Source of the DNA: Thioalkalivibrio sp. ALE14
GTDB lineage: Bacteria > Pseudomonadota > Gammaproteobacteria > Ectothiorhodospirales > Ectothiorhodospiraceae
Length of the DNA: 64,000 bases
NCBI RefSeq assembly: GCF_000376845.1
Contig: NZ_AQXY01000030.1
Location: 1 to 64,000, forward strand
Direction: 5' to 3'
The number at the start of each line of letters is the position of its first letter. The stretch's first letter is position 1. The translations under genes were made by a program, and so were the position numbers. The notes beneath the pieces are model-generated. The model saw only the letters and a program-made list of their open reading frames with translations, was not told where the DNA came from and searched no databases. Positions 1 to 7,115 of this stretch are shown here, piece by piece.

Positions 1-89
1 GGAAACGCTGATCAATGGCCCAGCACCCGGATCCATATACCGCCAACGCGTTTCTGGAAGGACATTTGGGCCAGGTCGGCCTGCTGTAC

Positions 90-123
90 CCCCTGTAACC
101 GCCGTTTTTGGCGGTTACAGGGG
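90..123. repeat. 14-bp perfect hairpin in the 3' region of the IS
   Basis: Cccctgtaaccgcc (90-103) and its exact inverse (110-123) are separated by six bases (gttttt). The hairpin lies 24 bp beyond the transposase stop codon. No T-run follows on the minus strand, so it is not a classic intrinsic terminator for the transposase. It could limit transcription passing through the IS or protect the mRNA 3' end (inference). Confidence 0.6.
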
Positions 124-146
124 TGATTTCCGGTCCTGCGAACACA

Positions 147-1112
147 CTACCCCTGCGACAGGAGCCCCCATCGTCGCGCGCGGTACAGGTTCGCGAGGGC
201 GAACAGGCTGTGCAGCTGCGCGGTGTTCTTCCTGAGACCCCGGTAGCGCACCTTGCGGTACCCGAAGAGGTTCTTCACCACATGGAACGGATGCTCGACG
301 ATCGAACGCAACTGGGCCTTCTGCCGTTCATCGGCGCGCACCTGTTCGCGCGCCGGGCCTTCCGGCATCGCGCGCACGGTGCCGCGCTTGCGCGCGATAT
401 GGGTCTCGGGGCGATGCGTGTTCAGGCGCTTCTCCGCACCGACATACCCGGCGTCGCCATGCAGGCTCTGTTCCTCGCCGTGGAGCAGTTCCGGCACCTG
501 CGACACGTCCGAGACGTTCGCGGCCGTCCCCTTCACGGTGTGCACCAGCCCCGTGACCACATCCGCTCCGACATGCGCCTTCATGCCGAAGTACCACTGG
601 TTACCCTTCCTGGTCTGATGCATCTCCGGGTCCCGCGCCTTCTCCTGGTTCTTGGTCGATGGCGGGGCCGCAATCAGGGTGGCATCCACCACCGTGCCCT
701 CGCGCAGCAGCAGGCCGCGCTGCTGCAGATGGGCGTTGATCCGGTCGAAGATCACCCGAGTCAGGTCGTGCCGCTCCAGCAGCCGACGGAACTGCAGCAG
801 GGTGGTGGCATCCGGGGCGTCTTCGCGGCTCAGGTCGATCCCGACAAAGCGCCGGATCGCCTGGCTGTCGTAGACCGCGTCCTCGATCCCTTCATCCGAC
901 AGGTTGAAGCACTGCTGCGCCACGTACATCCGCAGCATCCGCTCCAGGCCAATCGGTGGGCGGCCGCGCTTCCCCTTCGGGTAGTGCGGCTCGATCGCCT
1001 CCACCAGCGCCGCCCAGGGCGTGATCGCGTCGATCTCGCCCAGAAACCGGTCGCGCCGCGTCTGCTTGCGCTTGGCGGAGTACTCGAGATCGGAAAAACT
1101 GCGCTGCGACAT
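147..1112 (-). CDS. IS5-family DDE transposase
   Basis: A 321-residue transposase expected to cut and rejoin the IS ends. The N-terminal part (about residues 40-110) is the DUF772-type region typical of IS5/InsH proteins. The DDE_Tnp_1 catalytic core follows: D143 in VVDATLIAAP, D220 in LHGDAGYVG and E273 in IVEHPFHVVK. The downstream pattern with Y285, R286 and K287 is the family's Y-R-K signature (GYRKVRYRGL). Length is normal and the frame is intact, so the copy may be active. The start is ATG at 1112, preceded by GAGGTGATGGTCG. Confidence 0.93.
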   Translation of the reverse strand: MSQRSFSDLEYSAKRKQTRRDRFLGEIDAITPWAALVEAIEPHYPKGKRGRPPIGLERMLRMYVAQQCFNLSDEGIEDAVYDSQAIRRFVGIDLSREDAPDATTLLQFRRLLERHDLTRVIFDRINAHLQQRGLLLREGTVVDATLIAAPPSTKNQEKARDPEMHQTRKGNQWYFGMKAHVGADVVTGLVHTVKGTAANVSDVSQVPELLHGEEQSLHGDAGYVGAEKRLNTHRPETHIARKRGTVRAMPEGPAREQVRADERQKAQLRSIVEHPFHVVKNLFGYRKVRYRGLRKNTAQLHSLFALANLYRARRWGLLSQG

Positions 1113-1189
1113 CGACCATCACCTCGGGCAGGAAACCTGCTGCCATTATCCCAAACCCGCTCGCCGCGCGGGAACAGCGGCGGATTAAA

Positions 1190-1546
1190 TCAGCGTCTCC
1201 CTAAAGAGGGATGGTCGCTTAGAGCTTGCATCGCTCTCATTGCTGGATGCTCCTCTATGCGCTGGAACGCCGCCAAGTCGGCAGAGTCTTCAAGTTGCCG
1301 GTATGCCCTCAAGGCCGGCGAGTCATCCAGGTCTCGCATAAGTGGCATTTCGTTGAGATCCCGTACCGCCTTCATTGCAGGTGAGTCATTCATCTGACTC
1401 AAAGCACGCCATCCAGGGGACTGACTCAATTCATGACCGAGCCGCGCAACAGGCGAGTCCTCTATTGCATGAAAGGCTTGCATTGCGGGCGATTCGTCAA
1501 TCGCACGCAGGACCTTCATAACAGCATTGTCATACGGCTCGCCCAT
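1190..1546 (-). pseudogene. short-repeat protein gene truncated by the IS
   Basis: The frame encodes 115 native residues, then three residues (GRR) and a stop supplied by the IS inverted repeat, so the original C-terminus is lost or lies beyond the window. The protein is built of about nine degenerate units of roughly 12 residues with the pattern A-x-x-x-hydrophobic-x-(D/E)-S-P-A-(M/L)-(R/K), for example AIDESPAMQAF, MNDSPAMKAV, LDDSPALRAY and IEEHPAMRAM. The units alternate charged and hydrophobic residues and probably form short helices. No signal peptide or membrane segment is visible. I do not recognise the family. The RBS before ATG 1546 is weak. Whether the shortened product is made is unknown. 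Confidence 0.55.
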
Positions 1547-1877
1547 GGGGCTGCACCTACTGCACAGATGTGTTGGCCCCTATGAGACATGATCGCGCCG
1601 ACGAGGCTAGGGGCGCTCACCGAGTCGACTTTAGAACGGTAACATGCATCGTGGGGGACGTCTGGCGTCACGCGCCGTCTGGCGCAACCGTTCATGGTAC
1701 GCTTAACCGTACTGCGCCCGCCGGTCAACGGGGGCCATGCGAATGGCGAAGGGGCCCGAACCCTGACCATTCCACCACGGGCGGAGCGGGATCGGAGGGT
1801 GGTGGAGCGCTGGTGCGCTTATAGCGCATCAAGTCGGTGTGCGGGAGATACAGACATCTTCAAGCTAAAGTTTGCTT
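1547..1877. other. non-coding stretch between the truncated gene and the next small gene
   Basis: 331 bp without a convincing gene. Its only clear structure is a small inverted repeat, gtacg-cttaac-cgtac, at about 1697-1712. It must hold the promoters of the two divergent genes on either side, but I could not assign -35 and -10 boxes with confidence. Base composition is lower in GC than the core genome. Confidence 0.4.
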
Positions 1878-2132
1878 ATGAGTACTCGAAAGAGGCCATT
1901 TGAGAATGCACAGCAGATTATGGATGCCGTGGATCGCGGCGAAGCGGTCTTCTGGAGTAGCCTCCGTTATCCCGTGCGCAAGGACCGTTTGGGGCAATAT
2001 TTCATTGGAGAAGGTCCAGGCATGGTGGGTCTCACGTGGGCGGACGGCGTGACCCTCAACGGTCAACTCGACGAGTTCTTCACACTTACGCCTGCTCAAG
2101 CGGTCAAATTGCGACCGAGTACGCGCCACTAA
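1878..2132 (+). CDS. small hypothetical protein of the accessory region
   Basis: 84 residues starting at ATG 1878 (MSTRKRPFENAQQIM). It is soluble, with a basic N-terminus and a W/Y/F-rich centre (VFWSSLRYPV, GQYFIGEGPG). I recognise no domain and no catalytic motif. The RBS is poor (gctaaag 10 bp upstream). An overlapping frame of similar length exists on the other strand, so coding is not certain. The gene lies between the truncated repeat-protein gene and the restriction-modification pair. It could be a small accessory factor of the mobile element, but nothing shows what it does. Confidence 0.45.
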   Translation: MSTRKRPFENAQQIMDAVDRGEAVFWSSLRYPVRKDRLGQYFIGEGPGMVGLTWADGVTLNGQLDEFFTLTPAQAVKLRPSTRH

Positions 2133-2253
2133 CCTTCACCAGCTGACCGTTCTGGATTGTAGCGTGCTGACCGACTGGATCTTACTCGCTCGATAACAAA
2201 GGGCTAGAATCGGGGACCAACCGGACGCGCACTCCAACAGGCGCTACAGCAAG

Positions 2254-3159
2254 TCAACCGTCCAACGCGTTCTCAATGGCAGCCTTGTATACGTCCGCGG
2301 CCGGCAACGTAACGTTATTGAATGCCTCTTGAACTTTGTACACGGTCGTTGAATGTGTCGCGTCGTGCGTCAAAGGGATGACGCCACCCGTCTGTGGTGC
2401 TTGGTCAGAACTGTGGCTGTACACCATAAATGTAATTGAGGCAGGCTGGAGTGCGTATGTCACAAGTCCTGCCTGCCCGCCTAGGCGGTCCATGATGCGC
2501 TGATAAACGGGTTGCGGGCAGACAAAGAAAAGACCCTTCTTACACAGCGACTCGCGCTGGAGGACCTGCCCTTTGTAGATTAGCTGAGGAAGAATGCGTT
2601 TATTGACATTCTCCCAGTTCAATCCGGCCCCGGTTTTTTCGTCAGTGCGACCGTTACTTAGGGCGTCAAACCCTTTCCGATAGCTGCCGGTCGTATCTAT
2701 ACTTTGAACTTCGACGGCTACAAACTCTTCTAGGCTTCCAGTGCCGTCTAGTTTCGCAAGAACCCAATCGACAAAGTAGCTTCCTCGACCGGATTTTTGA
2801 GGGAGTCGAAGCTCCCCCCCCCAGCGCTGGCCAAACACCGCAACGCATGGTCGTCCCGTTTTCTTTGCATGAGATCGAGCTTCGCGCCCTGGCAGCAAAT
2901 CAAACCCTGGGCCAAATGCTTGATGCGTCACATCGCGGAGAATTTTGTAGTTCTCCGAATACAGGCGAACGGGGCAACAAATTACGGGTCCTGACTTAAT
3001 GGGCTTGATCGTGCAGACGCCTGACGTTACACCATTGTTGAAACGTTTTTCGCAATCACCCTTAAGGATGGGGCATTGCCCGGCTTGAAAAGCTTGCACA
3101 GCGTTATGGGAGGTGTCATTAGCTCGATAGCCAAAGAATTCCCAAATGTAGCTCGCCAT
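2254..3159 (-). CDS. NotI-like type II restriction endonuclease
   Basis: A 301-residue protein resembling the NotI restriction endonuclease family (Pfam NotI). It has a cysteine-rich N-terminal part (C29, C36, C49, C61, C62), matching the family's Cys4 iron-binding fold. A PD-(D/E)XK-type centre follows with E116, D131 (SYFVDWVLAKL) and E150-x-Q152 (FVAVEVQSID), where Q replaces the usual K. Its ATG shares one base with the stop of the cytosine methyltransferase upstream (TGATG), so the pair is translationally coupled with the methyltransferase made first, as expected for a restriction-modification operon. The recognition sequence cannot be read from the protein; NotI's GCGGCCGC is only a hypothesis. 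Lower GC than the core genes fits transfer. Confidence 0.82.
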   Translation of the reverse strand: MASYIWEFFGYRANDTSHNAVQAFQAGQCPILKGDCEKRFNNGVTSGVCTIKPIKSGPVICCPVRLYSENYKILRDVTHQAFGPGFDLLPGREARSHAKKTGRPCVAVFGQRWGGELRLPQKSGRGSYFVDWVLAKLDGTGSLEEFVAVEVQSIDTTGSYRKGFDALSNGRTDEKTGAGLNWENVNKRILPQLIYKGQVLQRESLCKKGLFFVCPQPVYQRIMDRLGGQAGLVTYALQPASITFMVYSHSSDQAPQTGGVIPLTHDATHSTTVYKVQEAFNNVTLPAADVYKAAIENALDG

Positions 3160-4400
3160 CAGATGGCTCGCATCAAATCAGAGGTCGACCGCCCAAGAAC
3201 GCGCGCGAGCGACCTTCCGATAGCAGCCGCCAGAAGAGGCGGTACCGCGTTGCCCACTTGCTCATATTGCTCTACACGCGACCCCACGAATCGGAAGGTA
3301 TCAGGGAAAGTCTGGATGCGCGCCGCCTCGCGCACGGTGAATGCGCGATCTTGATTGTAATGAAAGTAAGAGCCCCAGTGAGGGTCACACTTAGTGAGAA
3401 TGGTTGAGGCCAAACCATCTGGATCCACTCTTCCGTACCTGCGGGTATGATCAGTCCTTCGGGCTCTTTGCATGCCTTTCGGCAATAGATGGAATGGGAT
3501 TTGGGTCCAGTTTCCACCTGGAGAAATATGCTGCATGCGCTCGAGGTTAAGGCGGCTGAGTCGCGCCGCGGAATGATTCATCACCTCCGCGGAACCGGCC
3601 CGCATCATCTTTTGGAAGTCATTCTGGGGCGGGAGGCGATACGGACTGCCTTCCGGAGAAGCCTCTCCGTTCTGAAGGATGGGAAGATCGTCGATCGCAT
3701 CACGGACCGTAGTATGAGGGGGCAACTCGATTGTGTCGGGGATGGTAACGATGTTTCGCCCAGCAAACTTTGAGGTGAAATTCACGCGAAGAGGGGCAGA
3801 GCGAACGGGTATAGGGAATGCATCGTCCACACTAACGTGATCTCGGAGGCCAAGCACGATCGTGCGCCAACGGGTCTGTGGCACTCCAAAGTGAGGGGCA
3901 TAGAGGATTCGGACGTCGGACGCGTAACCATGGTTGGTGAGAGCTGCAAGGATCGCGCCTAAGGTATCGCCCCCCTCGTATGAAACCAGACCCGGCACAT
4001 TCTCGATCAAGACCGCGCGAGGCTGGAACTCGTCGACGAAGCGGAGAAAGTCTTTGAATAGGTGATTGCGCTTGTCCTCACTGGAGCGGACAGGGGCGTT
4101 AATGGAGAAGCCCTGGCAGGGTGGGCCACCGGCGAGTAAGTCAAGATCCCCACGATTCAAGCCGAGACGGCTGCGAACAGCCCGGGCATCCACTGACCGG
4201 ATATCTGACGTGTCAACGATGGTCTCAGGGTGGTTGATCGCGTAAGTCTGTGCGTACCTCTCCTCAATCTCATTGGCGTAGAGCGTCTGCATCCCCGCCT
4301 CATGAAGCCCCTCCGATAACCCGCCCGCACCCGCGAAGAGGTCGATCATCGTGAGCGAGGGAGGTTGGGACTCCGCAGCGGTGCTTCGCAACTTAGCCAT
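3159..4400 (-). CDS. DNA (cytosine-5-)-methyltransferase, partner of the NotI-like nuclease
   Basis: A 413-residue C5-cytosine methyltransferase. Family motifs appear in order: motif I DLFAGAGGLSEGL (from residue 20) for S-adenosylmethionine, motif IV GGPPCQGFS with catalytic C95, motif VI ENV (133-135), motif VIII QTRWR (175-179) and motif X QVGNAVPP (about 381-388). The target-recognition region lies between VIII and IX (about 190-340). It should methylate the site cut by the endonuclease encoded directly downstream. The start ATG is followed by MAKLRSTAAES; the ORF is complete. Confidence 0.93.
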   Translation of the reverse strand: MAKLRSTAAESQPPSLTMIDLFAGAGGLSEGLHEAGMQTLYANEIEERYAQTYAINHPETIVDTSDIRSVDARAVRSRLGLNRGDLDLLAGGPPCQGFSINAPVRSSEDKRNHLFKDFLRFVDEFQPRAVLIENVPGLVSYEGGDTLGAILAALTNHGYASDVRILYAPHFGVPQTRWRTIVLGLRDHVSVDDAFPIPVRSAPLRVNFTSKFAGRNIVTIPDTIELPPHTTVRDAIDDLPILQNGEASPEGSPYRLPPQNDFQKMMRAGSAEVMNHSAARLSRLNLERMQHISPGGNWTQIPFHLLPKGMQRARRTDHTRRYGRVDPDGLASTILTKCDPHWGSYFHYNQDRAFTVREAARIQTFPDTFRFVGSRVEQYEQVGNAVPPLLAAAIGRSLARVLGRSTSDLMRAI

Positions 4401-4711
4401 CGTGTTACCCCTTTTCCCGTGGTCGGAGCGTCGGGCGCCCGCATGAGCGTGGTTCGTACCGGGAGGAAGTGTAAGGGGTCGGAGCCATGAGTGCCACGAT
4501 GCTCGGAGGCCGAAGCACGGTCAGAAAGCAACACGGAGTGCGTGCCGGTGCTGCATGGGGCCTTCCCGCGAGAACCGTGACAGTCACGCCTCGTGAGTGT
4601 GACGTTGTCGGATCGATTTCTGAAAAACAGGGCGCGACCATTCAGGGATTCCAACGGAATTTGGTGTCGATCCCGAGCGACCATACAGTCGCCCCTCCAC
4701 AGGACCGCCCT
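4401..4711. other. divergent promoter region between methyltransferase and relaxase genes
   Basis: 311 bp separating the leftward restriction-modification operon from the rightward relaxase gene. An in-frame upstream extension of the relaxase is open from 4487 but lacks family similarity, so I treat this stretch as regulatory. The most structured element is the palindromic pair at 4576-4604, listed separately. Confidence 0.45.
4576..4604. promoter_or_regulatory. operator-like palindrome and partial repeat
   Basis: CGTGACAGTCACG (4576-4588) is a perfect palindrome around a central A. Three bases later CGTGAGTGTGACG (4592-4604) repeats the first five bases and ends in GACG. The 16-bp start-to-start spacing and the position between divergent genes suggest a site for a regulator of the restriction-modification genes or relaxase. 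No regulator gene for it is obvious nearby. Confidence 0.3.
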
Positions 4712-6544
4712 ATGCTGCGCTTGTTTCGCCGTCGAGAGCCTGCTTCACATACGCCACCGAGCACGCCCCGCGAAGGCCTGCTCCCCGTCCTGACACCCAA
4801 CGACCTGCTGCAGCCACCCCACCGCCAAGCGCTCCTGCGCCAGATCACCGGCCTGCTCGCACTCCCGTCGGAGTGCGCCGAACGGTATATCGCCGCGAGC
4901 CTGCGCCAGTACGCGGCATTCGTCCAGGCAGTACCGGCGTCCGAGGTGCACCATCACTCCGGTCGTGGCGGCATGCTGGACCACGGCCTCGAAGTCGTGC
5001 TCAAGGCGCTTCAAATTCGCCGGGGATACGTCCTGCCACCCGGGGCGGAGCCCGAGAGGCTGTCACACGAGGCGGATGCGTGGTCCTACGGCGTCTTCTC
5101 CGCCGCTCTGCTGCACGACGTAGGCAAGCCCGTGGTTGACCAAGAGATCGTCCTGTACGACGCCGTTGGCAACCGCCTGGGGCGCTGGGAACCCTGGCAC
5201 GGGCCGATGACCGAGCGACCGGGTGCGCGCTGGTACTCCGTGCGGTACAGGCGCGGTCGCGCTCACAAACTTCACGAACCGGTATCCAGTCTCGTCGCGC
5301 ATTGGGTCCTGCCGCCGGAAGGCATGTCCTGGATCGCTCAACACCAGGAATTGCTGCAGGCGTGGATCCATGCAATCCACGGGCAGATGGAGGATGCGGG
5401 GGCGCTGGGACAGATCATCCTGCAGGCCGACCGGGAGTCGGTGGCGCGGAACCTGGGTGGCGAATCACCGGACCGACTTCCGACGCCCACGAAGCCGCTT
5501 CACGAGAAGTTGATGACATCGCTTCGACACCTATTGAGCAGCGAAGATCTGCCGCTGAACCGCAACGGGGCGGCAGGCTGGCGCACGGAGTCGGATCTGT
5601 GGCTCGTGTCGAAGCGTGCGGCCGACGCGCTGCGGGCACAGCTCCGCGAGGAGGGGCATTCCGGTATTCCTTCAAACAACGACCGGATCTTCGACACACT
5701 GCAGGAGCACGGAGTGCTGACCGCCAATGGGGACCGCGCCATCTGGAGGGCCCGGGTTGCCAGTGACGGCTGGTCGCACGAGCTGACTCTGATCCGCCTG
5801 CCGGTGGCCCGTCTCTGGTCCGACCCCGAGACGATGCCGACGGAGTTCGAGGGTTCCGTGACTCCGCTGGGCGAGGCATCGACCGAGGAGACAACGGAGC
5901 CTGGCGACGGAGCGACAAGCCGCCCTGCACCGGAAGAAGTGGCCACCCCCGCAGCAGAACCGCCCGCGGCGAGGAGCGTCGCAATCCAGACGGGGCAGTC
6001 TGGCGAGGTGGCGGAACACCACTCGCCCCCCGGCCCGCCCGTATCCGCCGGCGTTGACGATCTGCCACTCCCGCCGGGTCTCGACGATGCCCTGGATAAA
6101 ACCACTGACGAACCGACGGCCGAGCCACCACCGCAGCCGATTCCGTCCTGCGATACGGGTGCGGACACTCCCCTGTCTGAAGACCCGGGCGACGCCTGTC
6201 TCGAATGGATCCGGCGAGGTGTCGCGGACGGGTCGCTCCTGGTGAACACGCGAGAGGCCCGGATCCACGTCGTCGCCGAGGGCGTGCTACTCGTCAGTCC
6301 CGCGATCTTCCGCGACTTTGCGAGTGCGACGGGCCACGCATGGAACACCGCTCAGAAGCGCTTTCAGCGGTTACAGCTGCACGAGAAGTCCTCAGAGGGC
6401 ACCAACATCCATCGCTATGTGGTGAGGGGCGAACGCCAGACCAGCCGGATCAACGGTCTCCTGATCCGCGACGTCTCCGTTGTCTTCGGTCCGGACTGGA
6501 CACCCTCACCCAACGACCACCTGACACCCGCCGTCGAAGCGTGA
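4712..6544 (+). CDS. MobH-family relaxase (TraI_2 domain)
   Basis: 610 residues from ATG 4712, preceded by AGGA at 4701-4704. The N-terminal half is a TraI_2 domain, the HD-type relaxase of MobH conjugative elements: HHHSGRGGMLDHGLEVV (H80-H82, D90-H91) and AALLHDVGKP (H135-D136) supply the metal-binding histidines and aspartates. A long Pro/Glu/Thr-rich linker (about 380-490) leads to a C-terminal TraI_2_C domain (about 495-605). It would nick at oriT to start DNA transfer. The open frame continues upstream to 4487, but the MLRLFRRREP start fits family starts better. Together with the integrase 570 bp downstream it marks the end of an integrative conjugative or mobilisable element. Confidence 0.85.
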   Translation: MLRLFRRREPASHTPPSTPREGLLPVLTPNDLLQPPHRQALLRQITGLLALPSECAERYIAASLRQYAAFVQAVPASEVHHHSGRGGMLDHGLEVVLKALQIRRGYVLPPGAEPERLSHEADAWSYGVFSAALLHDVGKPVVDQEIVLYDAVGNRLGRWEPWHGPMTERPGARWYSVRYRRGRAHKLHEPVSSLVAHWVLPPEGMSWIAQHQELLQAWIHAIHGQMEDAGALGQIILQADRESVARNLGGESPDRLPTPTKPLHEKLMTSLRHLLSSEDLPLNRNGAAGWRTESDLWLVSKRAADALRAQLREEGHSGIPSNNDRIFDTLQEHGVLTANGDRAIWRARVASDGWSHELTLIRLPVARLWSDPETMPTEFEGSVTPLGEASTEETTEPGDGATSRPAPEEVATPAAEPPAARSVAIQTGQSGEVAEHHSPPGPPVSAGVDDLPLPPGLDDALDKTTDEPTAEPPPQPIPSCDTGADTPLSEDPGDACLEWIRRGVADGSLLVNTREARIHVVAEGVLLVSPAIFRDFASATGHAWNTAQKRFQRLQLHEKSSEGTNIHRYVVRGERQTSRINGLLIRDVSVVFGPDWTPSPNDHLTPAVEA

Positions 6545-6632
6545 GCCAGCCGTCTTGCCCGGATAGTTACAGGCATGTGACACGGGAGGAATACCGGGAT
6601 ATTCTACACGGCTTATGGGGGAATAATAACGA

Positions 6633-6644
6633 CCGAATATTCGG
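6633..6644. promoter_or_regulatory. 12-bp perfect palindrome upstream of the csrA-like gene
   Basis: CCGAATATTCGG lies 56 bp before the csrA-like start in a 155-bp A/T-richer spacer that also contains the related sequence ccgggatattc at about 6595. The pair suggests an operator or a folded leader. No binding protein can be named. Confidence 0.3.
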
Positions 6645-6699
6645 AAGCACTACAGAGGGATCTGGCAACCAGGCAAGGAAGCAAGGAGGAGGATAAGGA

Positions 6700-7011
6700 A
6701 TGTTGGTTTTGACCCTGAAGGACGGGGAAGCGCTGTACGTGGGGGATAGCGCCCTCCTGGTCGCGGTGCAGACCCAGGAAGCACCCCTTCGACTGTCGGC
6801 ATGTGCGCCCGGTCTCAATATCGAGTGGGACACCGCAGGCAGCCGGATCACACTTCATCACCCGGACGGTCCTGTCCGGATGGAGTACGTCGACCATCGC
6901 AAGGCGCGCCTTGGCATCGAGGCCCCCGAGAGCGTGGAGATCGTGCGCGAGGCATTGCGGGAACGACGTCAATCCTCCCAGGAAATTTCGGCTCCATCGC
7001 AAACGGAGTAG
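6700..7011 (+). CDS. CsrA/RsmA-like protein with an internal insertion
   Basis: 103 residues, against about 61 for CsrA. The N-terminus MLVLTLKDGEALYVGD matches CsrA strands 1-2, and RLGIEAPESVEIVREAL (70-86) matches strands 3-5, including the RNA-binding arginine (R83, equivalent to CsrA R44). About 45 residues (24-68) are inserted between strands 2 and 3, where the Pseudomonas RsmN protein also carries an insertion. It probably binds GGA motifs in mRNA leaders and regulates translation. Its place between relaxase and integrase suggests control of the mobile element, as with CsrA paralogues on Legionella ICEs (inference). A strong purine-rich RBS (aaggaggaggataagga) precedes ATG 6700. Confidence 0.7.
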   Translation: MLVLTLKDGEALYVGDSALLVAVQTQEAPLRLSACAPGLNIEWDTAGSRITLHHPDGPVRMEYVDHRKARLGIEAPESVEIVREALRERRQSSQEISAPSQTE

Positions 7012-7115
7012 GCGGTTTCACTGCTGAATCCGTAAGGTCGCGCGCCTGGCAGGGAGACCGTGTGCTAACTTCAGTGATGCCAGGGGCGTGACTTGAACCC
7101 GTTACAGGGGAGGGC

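Larger units (their letters stand above)
1..1201 (-). mobile_element. IS5-family insertion sequence, right end complete, left end at window edge
   Basis: The unit contains one transposase gene and is bounded by inverted repeats. The right end (1189-1201) reads atcagcgtctccc and the left end at position 1 reads ggaaacgctgat, the inverse of the right with one mismatch and the first G just outside the window. The right flank starts with TA (1202-1203), fitting an IS5-type element that duplicates TA; the left flank is not visible. The element has inserted into the 3' part of the gene read from 1546 leftwards. The same terminal motif and TA flank occur on the MITE-like repeat at 39748-40043. Confidence 0.85.

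Noticed and set aside
108-1397. 429-codon plus-strand frame over the IS
   Set aside because: It is the complement of the transposase, which has the DDE triad and the IS ends.
1640-1720. Integron attC-like or dif-like site
   Set aside because: The short inverted repeat gtacg-cttaac-cgtac lacks the conserved core and spacing of attC or dif.
1860-2129. Minus-strand 89-codon frame opposite the small gene at 1878-2132
   Set aside because: It starts next to the restriction operon without an RBS. The plus-strand product looks slightly more protein-like, but the choice is not certain.
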